NCBI RefSeq assembly: GCF_001456025.1
Contig: NZ_LMTZ01000118.1
Span: 62,001-126,000, forward strand
DNA length: 64,000 nt
From: Mastigocoleus testarum BC008
GTDB taxonomy: Bacteria; Cyanobacteriota; Cyanobacteriia; Cyanobacteriales; Nostocaceae
Reading direction: 5' to 3'
Shown: in pieces, positions 54,648-63,775 of the stretch
How the letters are laid out: the number at the start of each line of letters is the position of its first letter
Numbering within the stretch: position 1 is the first letter of the stretch
Notes under the pieces: model-generated
Told to the model about the DNA's origin: nothing
What the model saw: only the letters and a program-made list of their open reading frames with translations
The model's database searches: none
Position numbers and translations under genes: made by a program

Positions 54648-54930
54648 ATGAGTAATAAGTAATAAGTAATAAGTAATAAGTAATAAGTAATGAGTAATAA
54701 GTAATGAGTAATGTTAGCGCAAGCGGGGCGCGTAGCTAGCGTAAGCGTACCGTAGGTATTGCGCACAGTAATGAGTAATGTTACTTATCATTGCGCTACG
54801 TTCCGAACGGATTGCCCGCCATAAAAGCTCTAGGTATTGCGGAGAGCGTTAGCATTCGCCGCTCGCGGCGCGGTCGAGCGGGACACGTAAGTGTACACAG
54901 CGCACAGTAATGAATAACGAACAAAATTAA
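54648..54930. repeat. STRR array (TAAGTAA) and GC-rich palindromic block
   Basis: About eight copies of TAATAAG/TAATGAG 7-mers (54648-54710) follow the stop codon. Then come GC-rich segments with several interleaved inverted repeats: AGCGCAAGCGGGGCGCG, GCGTAAGCG, and near 54866 CGCCGCTCGCGGCGCGG. Short returns of the AGTAATG unit occur at 54768-54779 and 54905. The block separates the two PD40 lipoprotein genes. Confidence 0.85.
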
Positions 54931-55019
54931 TACCCAAACTCTTTTGGTTTAGGATAAGTGAGCAGGATATATCTTCAATACTTTTTCTTATATCCAATTT
55001 GTAATGTTCAAATAATCTA

Positions 55020-55562
55020 ATGCTTAGAACATTTAATGTTCAGAATATTAAAATTCTTATTCCTACATTAATTACTTCCAGTTTATTGAGTGGTTGTTTT
55101 GGTTTTGGTTATCCCAGACTATTAAATTACTCATTCGATCCGGGAGGTCGTTCTCTCAACAGTACAGCCTCAGAATTAAACCCACAAATTTCTGGGAGAT
55201 ATATTGTTTTTAGTAGCGATCGCCGGGGTAGCCAAGATATTTATATGTTCGATACATTAGGTCGCAACTTAGTCGAATTACCTGGCTTAAATTCCTTTGA
55301 TGCGATCGCTTCTGACCCATCTGTTTCTAGTGATGGTCGTTATATCGTGTTTGCAGCTTCTAGAAATGGGCGTTCGGCTGTTTTTTTGTACGATCGCGAA
55401 ACCAACCAAACACGCAATTTAGCAGCGGAAGTACAAGCAGAAATCCGCAACCCTACAATTAGTGGAGATGGTAACATCATTGCTTTCGAGAGCAGTATAA
55501 ATGGGCAATGGGATATCGTAGTCTACGATCGTCGTTTTGGTAACCGATTAAATATCCCGTAA
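55020..55562 (+). CDS. TolB-like beta-propeller lipoprotein (second of a tandem pair)
   Basis: This 180-residue protein is built like the gene at 54084: a lipobox ending at Cys26 (S-L-L-S-G-C) and PD40-type repeats S-G-R-Y-I-V-F-S-S-D-R-R-G, S-S-D-G-R-Y-I-V-F-A-A-S, S-G-D-G-N-I-I-A-F-E-S. Matching blade sequence and length indicate a tandem duplication. It ends immediately before another STRR array. Like its partner it has too few blades for a full propeller and may oligomerise. Confidence 0.82.
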   Translation: MLRTFNVQNIKILIPTLITSSLLSGCFGFGYPRLLNYSFDPGGRSLNSTASELNPQISGRYIVFSSDRRGSQDIYMFDTLGRNLVELPGLNSFDAIASDPSVSSDGRYIVFAASRNGRSAVFLYDRETNQTRNLAAEVQAEIRNPTISGDGNIIAFESSINGQWDIVVYDRRFGNRLNIP

Positions 55563-55563
55563 A

Positions 55564-55731
55564 AAGGAGATTGGGTATTGGGTATTAGGGTATTGGGGAT
55601 TTGCTCTGGGTTTAGTGCAAGCATACCGGATCTGCAGATGGCACAACTATAGGTATTATTCTGTGGGACTTTAGCTACAAGAAATTACCAATTACCAATT
55701 ACCAATTACCAATTACCCATTACCCATTACC
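55564..55731. repeat. two STRR arrays between the lipoprotein gene and sdhB
   Basis: TTGGGTA-type 7-mers (55570-55601) and, after an unrelated stretch, ATTACCA-type 7-mers (55684-55731) flank the convergent gap. The second array reads as the inverse complement of the first type (TGGTAAT vs TTGGGTA are related, not identical). Confidence 0.8.
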
Positions 55732-55736
55732 AAAAA

Positions 55737-56741
55737 CTAATTTTTACTTTCTGAATTTTGTACCGCTTCAATCAGAGAACGTACCTCCTGAGTACCTTCA
55801 GAAGGCTCAAAAGATAATGGAAATTTACCACGAGAAATCATTCGCAAACCCAGAGGTGCAATACCAAGTAAACCTTTGAGGTCTTTTAAATAATTCCCCA
55901 CAACTTGCAGACCAAATTGTCTTTCATCAATCCAACCACCTGCTTTAACTAAATCTACCAAAACCTTACGGTGGCGAATAGAACGACTGTCGCTAGCTGA
56001 CTTACGCTTGAGAATTTCTTGTTTGATCTCGCTAATTCGATCTAATGGCGCAACATCCATTGGACATACACTGTTGCAATAATAGCAACGAGTACAACCC
56101 CATACCCCAGCAGTAGATTCATTATACTTATCTAAACGACTTTCAGTATCAGCATCCCGGGAGTCTGCAATCATGCGCTGAGCTTTTGCAAGAGCATGAG
56201 GACCAACAAAACTGGGGTTGACTTCCACTGCATTGCATTCTGAATAACAAGCACCGCACATAATACAGTTACCAGTATTATCTAGTTGCGACCGCTCTTG
56301 AGGTGTTTGTAAAAATTCTCTTTGTGGTACTTTTCGGGCTGCAGTACTTACATAAGGATTAACTTTGTCTAAGTTATCCCAAAAATTATTCATGTCAACT
56401 ATTAGGTCTTTGATGACAGGAAGATTCCCCAAAGGTGCAACAGTTATTTCAGGAATTGTATCAGCTTTATCAGAAGCGGAATTTTCCCTTTTAAACACAG
56501 CAATTTCATCTCTCAAGTTTTGCTTACAGGCTAGAGTTGAACGCCCATTAATCCGCATTGCACAACTACCACAAATAGTATTGCGACAATTTTTCCGAAA
56601 TGCTAAAGTTCCATCTTGTTCCCATTTAATCCGATTGAGACAATCTAAAATGGTATTACCTGGTTCCGCTTCTAAACGGTAATTTTGCACTACTGGACTA
56701 GAATTTTGTTGTTGCCGAATTATCTTAAAAATAACTAACAT
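55737..56741 (-). CDS. sdhB: succinate dehydrogenase/fumarate reductase iron-sulfur subunit
   Basis: This 334-residue electron-transfer subunit has an N-terminal [2Fe-2S] ferredoxin domain (C-R-N-T-I-C-G-S-C-A and a later Cys) and two C-terminal cysteine clusters, C-I-M-C-G-A-C-Y-S-E-C and C-T-R-C-Y-Y-C-N-S-V-C-P. It serves respiratory electron transfer into the plastoquinone pool at the thylakoid. ATG 56741 (M-L-V-I-F-K) fits SdhB N-termini; in-frame ATG 56753 and more distant non-ATG starts are less likely. It is separate from sdhA, as usual in cyanobacteria. Confidence 0.93.
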   Translation of the reverse strand: MLVIFKIIRQQQNSSPVVQNYRLEAEPGNTILDCLNRIKWEQDGTLAFRKNCRNTICGSCAMRINGRSTLACKQNLRDEIAVFKRENSASDKADTIPEITVAPLGNLPVIKDLIVDMNNFWDNLDKVNPYVSTAARKVPQREFLQTPQERSQLDNTGNCIMCGACYSECNAVEVNPSFVGPHALAKAQRMIADSRDADTESRLDKYNESTAGVWGCTRCYYCNSVCPMDVAPLDRISEIKQEILKRKSASDSRSIRHRKVLVDLVKAGGWIDERQFGLQVVGNYLKDLKGLLGIAPLGLRMISRGKFPLSFEPSEGTQEVRSLIEAVQNSESKN

Positions 56742-58191
56742 TTTACGAACCATTATTTTTGAATATTCACACATACCCAGAAAATAATTCCTTTTAAGCA
56801 AGCTAGTTGCTGCCAAAAAAGGAAGCATAATCCAGTTTATTCTCAAGAATAAGGGAATAAATTTAATAGATAGATAATTAAAGAATCATTGATGATCGTT
56901 TAGGTATAGCCATAAAAATTCTAATTGTAGATTTTGCACTTGCCTTATTTGACAAAATTATGTCAACCTCTACACATAATATACTCCCCAATAAAAGAGG
57001 TACGGAATTTATCCTTGAGATAAATTATTATCCAATTTTTTAAATACTTAATTTTTCTCAGCTTTTTAGGCTGAAGTGTAGCGCTTCAGTAAAACAAGAT
57101 AATTTAGCAAATTTATATTTAGTTTTTTTAAACAGACCCAGGAAAAGTTGAGTAAAACAAGGAATCTTGATTTTTGTCATTCATCTCAATTTGCTTACAT
57201 TTATCCCTAAATCTTTACCTAATTAGAATATCTGCTTCATTAAATCCTCAATTCTCTATTAACTTTATGTTGATGTCAATACCATTCATCCAATACCTGG
57301 AAATATCTCAAGTATTTTAAAGCAATACAAGAAGTTTATATAGAATTGTTAAAGTAGCACGAATGAATATCTTAAGATAGCAATAAAGCGGTGTAATAGT
57401 CTTATAGCTTTTTAAATCTCTACAATTATCAAGTTTGATTCTAGAATGTTACTCAATCTGTGAAGATTTAGCCTCTTTCATCAGATTAATTTTTTTAAAA
57501 CCCCTTTGGTAATAATCATGCTAAATCCAGAAAATTAAATTGAAGTACATTCCTCACTTTAATTAAAAATTAAACAATATTTTTGCTATTATTAGTTCAT
57601 GCTAGTATTAAAAATAAAATTGAGAAGAAACAGTCATCAGCATAAAACGCTGTATTAGAGTAAATACAACCCTATTGTTTCTTTGTAAATAGAGATGTAA
57701 AAAATCTCATCTCGACTAGCAAAATAAAAATAATGTGTGTCCTCAAAAGCCGAGGAAAATTCCACGGTGTTTTAAGGTAAGGAGTTAGAGTAGGTCAGCC
57801 CTACAACTCATAATTTATAGGGACAAACATTATATCTGAGATACCTGGAATTACTTCAGGTAAAGGCTTATTTAAATAGAGCTGACACAATTTGGAAAGG
57901 GGCTTCAAGTTATACAACTTGATTTGTGCCAGAAAAGAAATCACTTCTTTTCTAAAGATCGTATTGCTTGAAATTACCGTAAAATTACCAAAATTAATGT
58001 CTGTAGAAGCCAATAATTAAATTTTGGTATATACAGTCATGAGAATGGTTATAAAATTTTGGTCAAGCAGGATTTAATCCCTTGTCCAGTTGAGAAATAG
58101 TAGCTATGAAGCAGATGTCTTAAAGTCGAAAATTCCGACACGTAATGACATCACTTATCAGTTTGGAGAGAGTAAGGATATTTTCATCGTA
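56742..58191. other. long spacer upstream of cyAbrB and sdhB
   Basis: This 1.45-kb divergent spacer is AT-rich. It holds an inverted repeat at 57064-57094 (CTGAAG/CTTCAG extended by TTTTA/TAAAA). A 70-codon minus-strand frame (57801-58013) has a TTG start and no family match. Several transcription-start-like regions may exist, but none is decisive. Confidence 0.45.
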
Positions 58192-58650
58192 ATGAGTGAA
58201 ACTGCAACCGCACCATTAACAGGAAAAGCACTGCTAGCTAAGGTCAAAGAACTTTCTAATTTACCACGCCGAGAAAGAGCAAAGCAGTGTGGTTATTACA
58301 CTGTTACTAAAAGTAACCAGGTCCGTGTAAATCTCACTGATTTTTATGACGCATTATTATCGGCGAGAGGAATTCCTCTAAGTCCTGAATCGCCGAAAGA
58401 TGGTCGTGGTCGAGAACCAACTTATAGAGTTAGTGTTCATCAAAATGGTCAAATTGTTATTGGTGCAACATATACCAAAGCAATGGGATTACAACCCGGA
58501 GATGAATTTGAAATCAAGTTAGGATACAAGCATATTCACTTAATTCAAATAGATAGTGATAAAAAAGAAACCCAGCTTGATGAAGATGCTGAAATAGATG
58601 AAGAAGATGAAGAATACGAAGAAGAAGAAGAGGAAGAAGAGGAGGAATAA
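58192..58650 (+). CDS. cyAbrB-family transcriptional regulator with acidic C-terminal tail
   Basis: This 152-residue cyanobacterial AbrB-type DNA-binding protein has the conserved start M-S-E-T-A...L-T-G-K-A-L-L-A-K-V-K-E-L and the SpoVT/AbrB-like segment in the second half (Y-R-V-S-V-H-Q-N-G-Q-I-V-I-G through G-Y-K-H-I-H-L). Paralogues such as CalA control nitrogen, carbon and redox genes. After residue 128 there is an almost uninterrupted Asp/Glu tail (about 24 residues), unusually long. The frame opens upstream at TTG 58090, but ATG 58192 is clearly the family start. The long 5' spacer suggests complex regulation. Confidence 0.93.
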   Translation: MSETATAPLTGKALLAKVKELSNLPRRERAKQCGYYTVTKSNQVRVNLTDFYDALLSARGIPLSPESPKDGRGREPTYRVSVHQNGQIVIGATYTKAMGLQPGDEFEIKLGYKHIHLIQIDSDKKETQLDEDAEIDEEDEEYEEEEEEEEEE

Positions 58651-58935
58651 TAAATAAAATTAACTTTTTCTCTGGTTAGGGGATAAGTAAAATCTAAATT
58701 ATGCATGGATAATATAGAACTTTCCCCTTACAGATAGAAATTGATGATTGAAAATATTTTATTGTTCCTATAAAAAAATCAATGAGATATCTTGCCTAAC
58801 AAAGTAATAGTATGGGAACTTTATTTAGAAGATATTGAAAATTAGACAATAGTCAATAGTTGTTTCAGTAATAACAATAATAAAATTACTGTAAGTCAAA
58901 ATTGATCTATCGTTCTGAAAAGTAAATCTTTTACC

Positions 58936-59850
58936 TTGCTAGATTTATTTGTTTGCAAGATACTTACTGTGTTTTTTCTTCCGGAATTTCTATCAAAACT
59001 AGAGCTGTCTGCCAATAAATTAGTACTACTCATTGAACATGTGCCAGTACTAGTTGTGGTGATGGCTTTTTTTGCTGTTTGGATAATTAGTTGGTTACCA
59101 ATTGGGTTATTATCAGCAATTGCAATAAATTGGCGACCAAATCAACCCCTAAAACCAGAACAAAAATTACCTTTATTAATTCCTCTTTACCTTTTAGCCC
59201 CTTGTATTGTGTGCTTGATTAGCAGTTTTACTAATACATCTATATCTGATTATGGTTTGTTAAATAAATTTTCTACTTTTATTTATTTAGGGCTAGGTTT
59301 TGTTTTAGGAGTTGTAGGTATATTGATAATGTTTGCTTGCCAATTATCATGGTGTTGGTGCGCTTTAAATTATTCAAAAATTCGACAATTAAAAATTCAA
59401 CAACTACTCATCACACTACTATCAATTTTGCTAGTAGCTTTATTTATCGGTGGTGTGGAAGAATTAGTGTTTCGAGGTTTTTTACTCACAGAATTACAAA
59501 TTGATTATCGACTATGGGTCGCTGTGACAGTATCTAGTTTAATTTTTGCCCTTCTTCATTTAGTTTGGGAACGAGAAGAAACACTACCGCAACTACCCGG
59601 TCTATGGATAATGGGAATGATATTGGTACTGGCTAGATTTGTGGATGGTGGAAATTTAGGACTGGCTTGGGGTCTCCACTCAGGGTGGGTATGGATGATA
59701 GCAACCATAGACACATTAGGAGTGATTGATTATACGGGTAATGTTTCTGAGTATGTGACGGGTAAATATAATAAACCTTTGGCAGGTGCAACGGGTATTG
59801 CTTGCTTGCTGCTAAGTGGAGGAATTTTGTATTTATTTAATTTTTTTTAA
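58936..59850 (+). CDS. CPBP family intramembrane glutamic protease
   Basis: This membrane protein of about 304 residues has six to eight hydrophobic segments and the CPBP (Abi, Rce1-like) motifs: E-E-L-V-F-R-G-F-L-L, F-A-L-L-H-L-V-W-E and G-L-A-W-G-L-H-S-G-W. Relatives cleave or modify membrane proteins, and bacterial examples act in bacteriocin immunity or prenyl-protein processing; the substrate is unknown. No ATG is near the start; TTG 58936 or GTG 58969 are the options. It follows cyAbrB by 285 nt. Confidence 0.85.
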   Translation: MLDLFVCKILTVFFLPEFLSKLELSANKLVLLIEHVPVLVVVMAFFAVWIISWLPIGLLSAIAINWRPNQPLKPEQKLPLLIPLYLLAPCIVCLISSFTNTSISDYGLLNKFSTFIYLGLGFVLGVVGILIMFACQLSWCWCALNYSKIRQLKIQQLLITLLSILLVALFIGGVEELVFRGFLLTELQIDYRLWVAVTVSSLIFALLHLVWEREETLPQLPGLWIMGMILVLARFVDGGNLGLAWGLHSGWVWMIATIDTLGVIDYTGNVSEYVTGKYNKPLAGATGIACLLLSGGILYLFNFF

Positions 59851-60027
59851 TACCAAGATTAATTTTTCTCTAATACCAAATCTGATTTTTAAAACTGCTT
59901 TATATTTTTTGGGATTTCCCCCAAACTTCCCACACCTCCCATACTTCCCTCTCTCATTCTAAAAGGGGTAATTAACCCAGACTAAGTATAAGAGGATATT
60001 TACAAATAAGCTTATTTAATGAATTTC

Positions 60028-61320
60028 TCAATGTTCTGTAGTGAGAATCTTCGGAAACTTTGCAGTTACAATTGTCACGGGGTTTAGTGGTGCAAAGCGA
60101 GTCAATTCTCTTACAGGTACGGAGCGTGATAACTGAACCTGTAACAACTTGAACTCCCAATTATGAGATTTAAACCAAGACAAAGCGGTGTTGAGATGCT
60201 CCAAAGTTGCTAAAGCTAAAACTACTACACCATCAGGATTTAAATTTTGAGCGCAGACGTTAAGAATTTCACCTAAACTACCCCCACTACCACCGACAAA
60301 AACTCGATCACATTTGGGTAAGTCTAACAAAATATTTGGTGCTTTACCGGCAACCGCAGTAATATTCTCAACTTGGAAGCGATCGCAATTTTTGTGAATT
60401 AAGCTAATACCAGCAGCAGTTTTTTCGATTGCATAAACCTGGGAACTTGGAAACAGACGAGCAACTTCAATGGACACAGAACCTGTACCTGCACCAATAT
60501 CCCAGACAACTTGTCTTGGATGTAATGCAAGTTCTCCTAAAATTAAAACCCTCACTTCTCGCTTTGTAATCAAACCAGGGCGATCGCTAAAACATGCAAA
60601 GCAATCATCTGGTATTCCTAATTTGGGCAAATTATTTAAATTTAATTCTTTGTTCTTATTGTGACGCAGTAATACCACAACATTAAGCAGCGAAAATTTC
60701 TCTTCCTGCAGAAATCTCAAATCTAACTTCTGGGAATTTGGGATTTCTAAAATGCGTTCGCGATCGCCACCAAGATTTTCGCAAACCCAAATTTTATATT
60801 GGCTGGGTAAACTTAAAGATTCGAGTAAACTTGCGATCGCACGAGGATTATTAGTTGCATCTGTCAAAACAGCAATTTTTTCTACACCTTGCTGTAATAC
60901 AGAAATCAATTCATCAACAGAACGACCGTGAATGCTAACAATTTTCGCATCTTGCCAAGGAATTTTGAGGCGATTAAATGCTAACTGAATTGAGCTTAAA
61001 TGAGGATGAAAAGTTAATTCTTCCGGGGGAAGTTCTGCTAAAAGTAGTCTTCCCAAACCAAAAAATAAAGGATCGCCGGATACTAAAATTACAATTGGAT
61101 TTGTACCCTGCTTTAGGTGCTGTCTAATTTTTGTAATAGTTTGACTTAAATCTCCTAGTAGTAGTCGCTCAGTTGGAATATCAGTTTGACTTTGAGAAAA
61201 ATAGTCCAGATGACGGGAACTACCCACAAGTAATTTTGCTTGTTTAATCAGTTGTCTAACTTTTTCACTAACTCCGACTGAACCATCTAAACCAACACCT
61301 ACTACATGTATTTTTGTCAT
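60028..61320 (-). CDS. cobL: precorrin-6Y C5,15-methyltransferase (CbiE-CbiT fusion)
   Basis: This 430-residue bifunctional cobalamin-biosynthesis enzyme has an N-terminal CbiE tetrapyrrole methylase domain (about 1-200, V-G-V-G-L-D-G and V-S-G-D-P-L-F-F-G) and a C-terminal CbiT domain (about 235-430, W-D-I-G-A-G-T-G-S-V-S-I-E SAM-binding motif). It methylates C5 and C15 and decarboxylates the acetate side chain of the corrin ring. No other cob gene is adjacent. ATG 61320 is used. Confidence 0.94.
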   Translation of the reverse strand: MTKIHVVGVGLDGSVGVSEKVRQLIKQAKLLVGSSRHLDYFSQSQTDIPTERLLLGDLSQTITKIRQHLKQGTNPIVILVSGDPLFFGLGRLLLAELPPEELTFHPHLSSIQLAFNRLKIPWQDAKIVSIHGRSVDELISVLQQGVEKIAVLTDATNNPRAIASLLESLSLPSQYKIWVCENLGGDRERILEIPNSQKLDLRFLQEEKFSLLNVVVLLRHNKNKELNLNNLPKLGIPDDCFACFSDRPGLITKREVRVLILGELALHPRQVVWDIGAGTGSVSIEVARLFPSSQVYAIEKTAAGISLIHKNCDRFQVENITAVAGKAPNILLDLPKCDRVFVGGSGGSLGEILNVCAQNLNPDGVVVLALATLEHLNTALSWFKSHNWEFKLLQVQLSRSVPVRELTRFAPLNPVTIVTAKFPKILTTEH

Positions 61321-61498
61321 TAGTCAGGAGTTATGGATCTTAAATTACGATCAATATGGAGAATGATACGTTACGGACATTAGCCTGAGCCCGTAACGTC
61401 ATAACACACACTAAATCTACACGCTTTCGGAATCTCATGTGAATATAAACTTAGATTCACAAATCTCAGCTTAAAACTGCGTGCAAACAAGCTTCTAA

Positions 61499-62617
61499 TT
61501 ATCCACCAAAAGGTACTAAACGCCTTAAAGCACGACCGGAAACTTCACCATATCGTAATTCTCCACAGAGAATTTTACCCATGATTTGAGCGCCAGAAGG
61601 ACGCTTAACTCCGACTTTATAACCAATTCCAGGAAAGCGATAAAATGCACCGGCTAATTTCTTCGCCCAGGACATTTCAGAACCCCATTCATCATTAATG
61701 ATTTGGGAGTATTTTTCTAAAGCATCAGCTTCACCACCCACGGCTTTGTCAATAGCTTCTGCAGCTTTCATCCCACTAAAAATCGAAGGACGAATACCCT
61801 CAGCAGTAAACGGATCGACAACACAAGCTGCTTCTCCTGCCAAAATAGCATTTTGAGTATGTAGCTTTTGGTTCCCATCCCACACACACAGTGGGTGACC
61901 GTACTGCTTCGCACTTTTAACATCTACATTAAAAGATGAAGCATATTGGTCCAATATCTTCTTAAAATCTTGTTTTCCACCACCAATGAAAGTTCCTACC
62001 CCAATAGAGTAACCATCTGCTTTAGGAAAATTCCAAATATAGCCATTTTTCACTAAACCAAACTCAAAATGGAGCGTAGAAGAATCTTTGATATCAGCAC
62101 TTACTTCCGCTTCTAAAGCCGCAGCCAAGCGTCGTTTGCGTTCTTTAAAACCAAGCCACTTCGCCATGGAACCTTTTGCACCATCTGCTGCAATTAAGTA
62201 ATGAGCACTCAAAGGACCATGTCCGGTGTCTACTTCCCAATGATCGCCCTTGAACTCTATTCCTTTTACTTCAGTATTATCTTTAAGCTCGGCTCCTTGT
62301 TTTTTCGCTTGCTCAATTAAAAAGTTGTCAAATACATCTCGTCGTACCATCCAGACTGGCTCAGAAATTTCCAGCTTAGACTCAACTGGATCTTCCATTT
62401 TCCACGTACAACGTAAGGTATCTGCTTTTACTGAAATTGCTGGGCTAAAGTCAAAATCAAACCACTTCGCAATTGCAGGTGAAACGCCACCACCACAGGG
62501 CTTATATCTAGGTAAAGATTCTTTTTCTAAAACCAGCACTGAGCGTCCGCGTTTGGCAAGATGATATGCAGCACTTCCACCAGCAGGTCCAGCTCCGACA
62601 ATAATACAGTCGTACAT
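61499..62617 (-). CDS. geranylgeranyl reductase family FAD protein
   Basis: This 372-residue flavoprotein has an N-terminal dinucleotide-binding G8-A-G-P-A-G-G, the family segment P-R-Y-K-P-C-G-G-G-V-S, and A-G-E-A-A-C-V-V-D-P-F-T-A-E-G-I-R. It belongs to the GGR family that includes ChlP but is not ChlP itself judging from the N-terminus; a polyprenyl or lipid double-bond reductase role is the inference. It lies downstream of frr-pyrH on the same strand. Confidence 0.87.
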   Translation of the reverse strand: MYDCIIVGAGPAGGSAAYHLAKRGRSVLVLEKESLPRYKPCGGGVSPAIAKWFDFDFSPAISVKADTLRCTWKMEDPVESKLEISEPVWMVRRDVFDNFLIEQAKKQGAELKDNTEVKGIEFKGDHWEVDTGHGPLSAHYLIAADGAKGSMAKWLGFKERKRRLAAALEAEVSADIKDSSTLHFEFGLVKNGYIWNFPKADGYSIGVGTFIGGGKQDFKKILDQYASSFNVDVKSAKQYGHPLCVWDGNQKLHTQNAILAGEAACVVDPFTAEGIRPSIFSGMKAAEAIDKAVGGEADALEKYSQIINDEWGSEMSWAKKLAGAFYRFPGIGYKVGVKRPSGAQIMGKILCGELRYGEVSGRALRRLVPFGG

Positions 62618-62843
62618 ACTACTAATTCTTAGCTCCTGAACTAATTTACTTATCGGTGTTTATTTTGAATGTAAGTGTGGTCACTTCGAGAGAAACTTTA
62701 AGCAATGGCACCGAAATTTATTGCTGAAACAAACTAGATTTACAAAGTAGAAAGTATTGTATTTAATTTGACTTAACCTTTATTCCTGGCAATCAGAAAA
62801 TTTCAGTATGTTTTTCGCGTGCTACTCAGATTAGTTTTTTTAT

Positions 62844-62919
62844 TTGACCTCGAGTTAATTGACCTTGATTTAATTGACCTTGATTTAATTGAACTTAGAC
62901 TTAATCGACCTTGAGCTAA
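62844..62919. repeat. five 15-16-nt tandem repeats upstream of the GGR-family gene
   Basis: Units begin at 62844, 62859, 62874, 62889 and 62905. The consensus is TTGACCTTGATTTAA; units 2 and 3 are identical, one is 16 nt. They lie about 230 nt upstream of the minus-strand GGR gene start. Confidence 0.9.
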
Positions 62920-63171
62920 TTATTTATCTAAATCTTAAATAGTATTTGAATTATGCTTTTATCTTTACTTAGTTTTGTCTCTACTTAAGTTACAAGCAAA
63001 TATTAAAAATGATTACAAATTTTTTGCCAAGTAAAATGTGAATTTTATAAAATTTTAATAAAAATATCAATAATATTAGAAATAACCCTATCATTTTCAG
63101 CCTTACTGAAATCATCCATAGGCAGGGACAATAATATTTAGCTACGACAATATTGGACATAGTAAAGAAAA

Positions 63172-63215
63172 GTAAAAGGTAGAGATAAGCGATCGTATCC
63201 CTATAAACCTTTTAC
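63172..63215 (-). terminator. terminator-like hairpin after frr
   Basis: The 9-bp arms GTAAAAGGT/ACCTTTTAC (63172-63180, 63207-63215) are separated by 26 nt. On the minus strand the stem is followed by TTTTCTTT. It starts about 12 nt after the frr stop. Confidence 0.6.
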
Positions 63216-63226
63216 CTTCAGACAAC

Positions 63227-63775
63227 TTATACCGTTGTAATATCTTTTTCTTTGTCCGCTAATAATTGATCGATTTTAGCGGTATATTTATTTGTCAACT
63301 TTTGTACTTTGTCTTGCAAATCCCTTGATTCATCTTCAGAGAGTTCGCTATTTTTCTCATCCTTACGAATAGTGTCAAGGGCATCACGGCGGATATTCCG
63401 AACAGCGACACGTCCCTCTTCAGCGTATTTGGCAGCTATTTTGACCAACTCTTTACGACGATCGCTCGTCAAAGGGGGTATATTCAGCCGGATGGTAGAA
63501 CCATCGTTATTCGGTGTCAAACCCACATCTGACATGGAGATCGATCTTTCAATTAAGCTCAAACTACCAGGATCGTAGGGTTGAATTAAAATTGTTGTTG
63601 CATCAGGCGTACTAATATTTGCCAAGGATTTTAGAGAAGTGGGGGTACCGTAGTATTCCACCATCACCTTATCTAACAAGCTGGCATTGGCACGACCAGT
63701 GCGAATAGTGTTAAATGCGCGTTGAGTCGCATCAACACTTTTTTGCATTGTACTCTCAGCTTCAGCTAACTTCAC
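63227..63775 (-). CDS. frr: ribosome recycling factor
   Basis: This 182-residue factor splits post-termination ribosomes together with EF-G. The sequence has the typical F-N-T-I-R-T-G-R-A-N-A-S-L-L-D segment and the R-R-K-E-L-V-K-I-A-A-K-Y-A-E-E-G core. GTG 63775 is the start: it is preceded by a strong GGGAGG (63781-63786) at 5 nt and gives the usual length. The longer ATG frame to 63799 lacks family support. It overlaps the pyrH stop by 14 nt, so the two are translationally coupled. Confidence 0.94.
   Translation of the reverse strand: MKLAEAESTMQKSVDATQRAFNTIRTGRANASLLDKVMVEYYGTPTSLKSLANISTPDATTILIQPYDPGSLSLIERSISMSDVGLTPNNDGSTIRLNIPPLTSDRRKELVKIAAKYAEEGRVAVRNIRRDALDTIRKDEKNSELSEDESRDLQDKVQKLTNKYTAKIDQLLADKEKDITTV

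Larger units (their letters stand above)
62618..63226. other. frr-GGR spacer
   Basis: This 600-nt non-coding spacer contains a tandem repeat array at 62844-62919 and a terminator-like hairpin at 63172-63215. The rest is AT-rich. Confidence 0.5.

Noticed and set aside
54648..54930. Possible insertion sequence between the lipoprotein genes
   Set aside because: No transposase reading frame of any length; only 7-mers and palindromes.
57801..58013. 70-codon minus-strand frame in the cyAbrB upstream spacer
   Set aside because: It begins with TTG, has no Shine-Dalgarno, no recognisable family and lies in AT-rich spacer; chance frame is more likely.
61499..62617. ChlP (geranylgeranyl reductase of chlorophyll synthesis)
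   Set aside because: The N-terminus and core differ from ChlP as remembered; only the broader GGR family call is safe.
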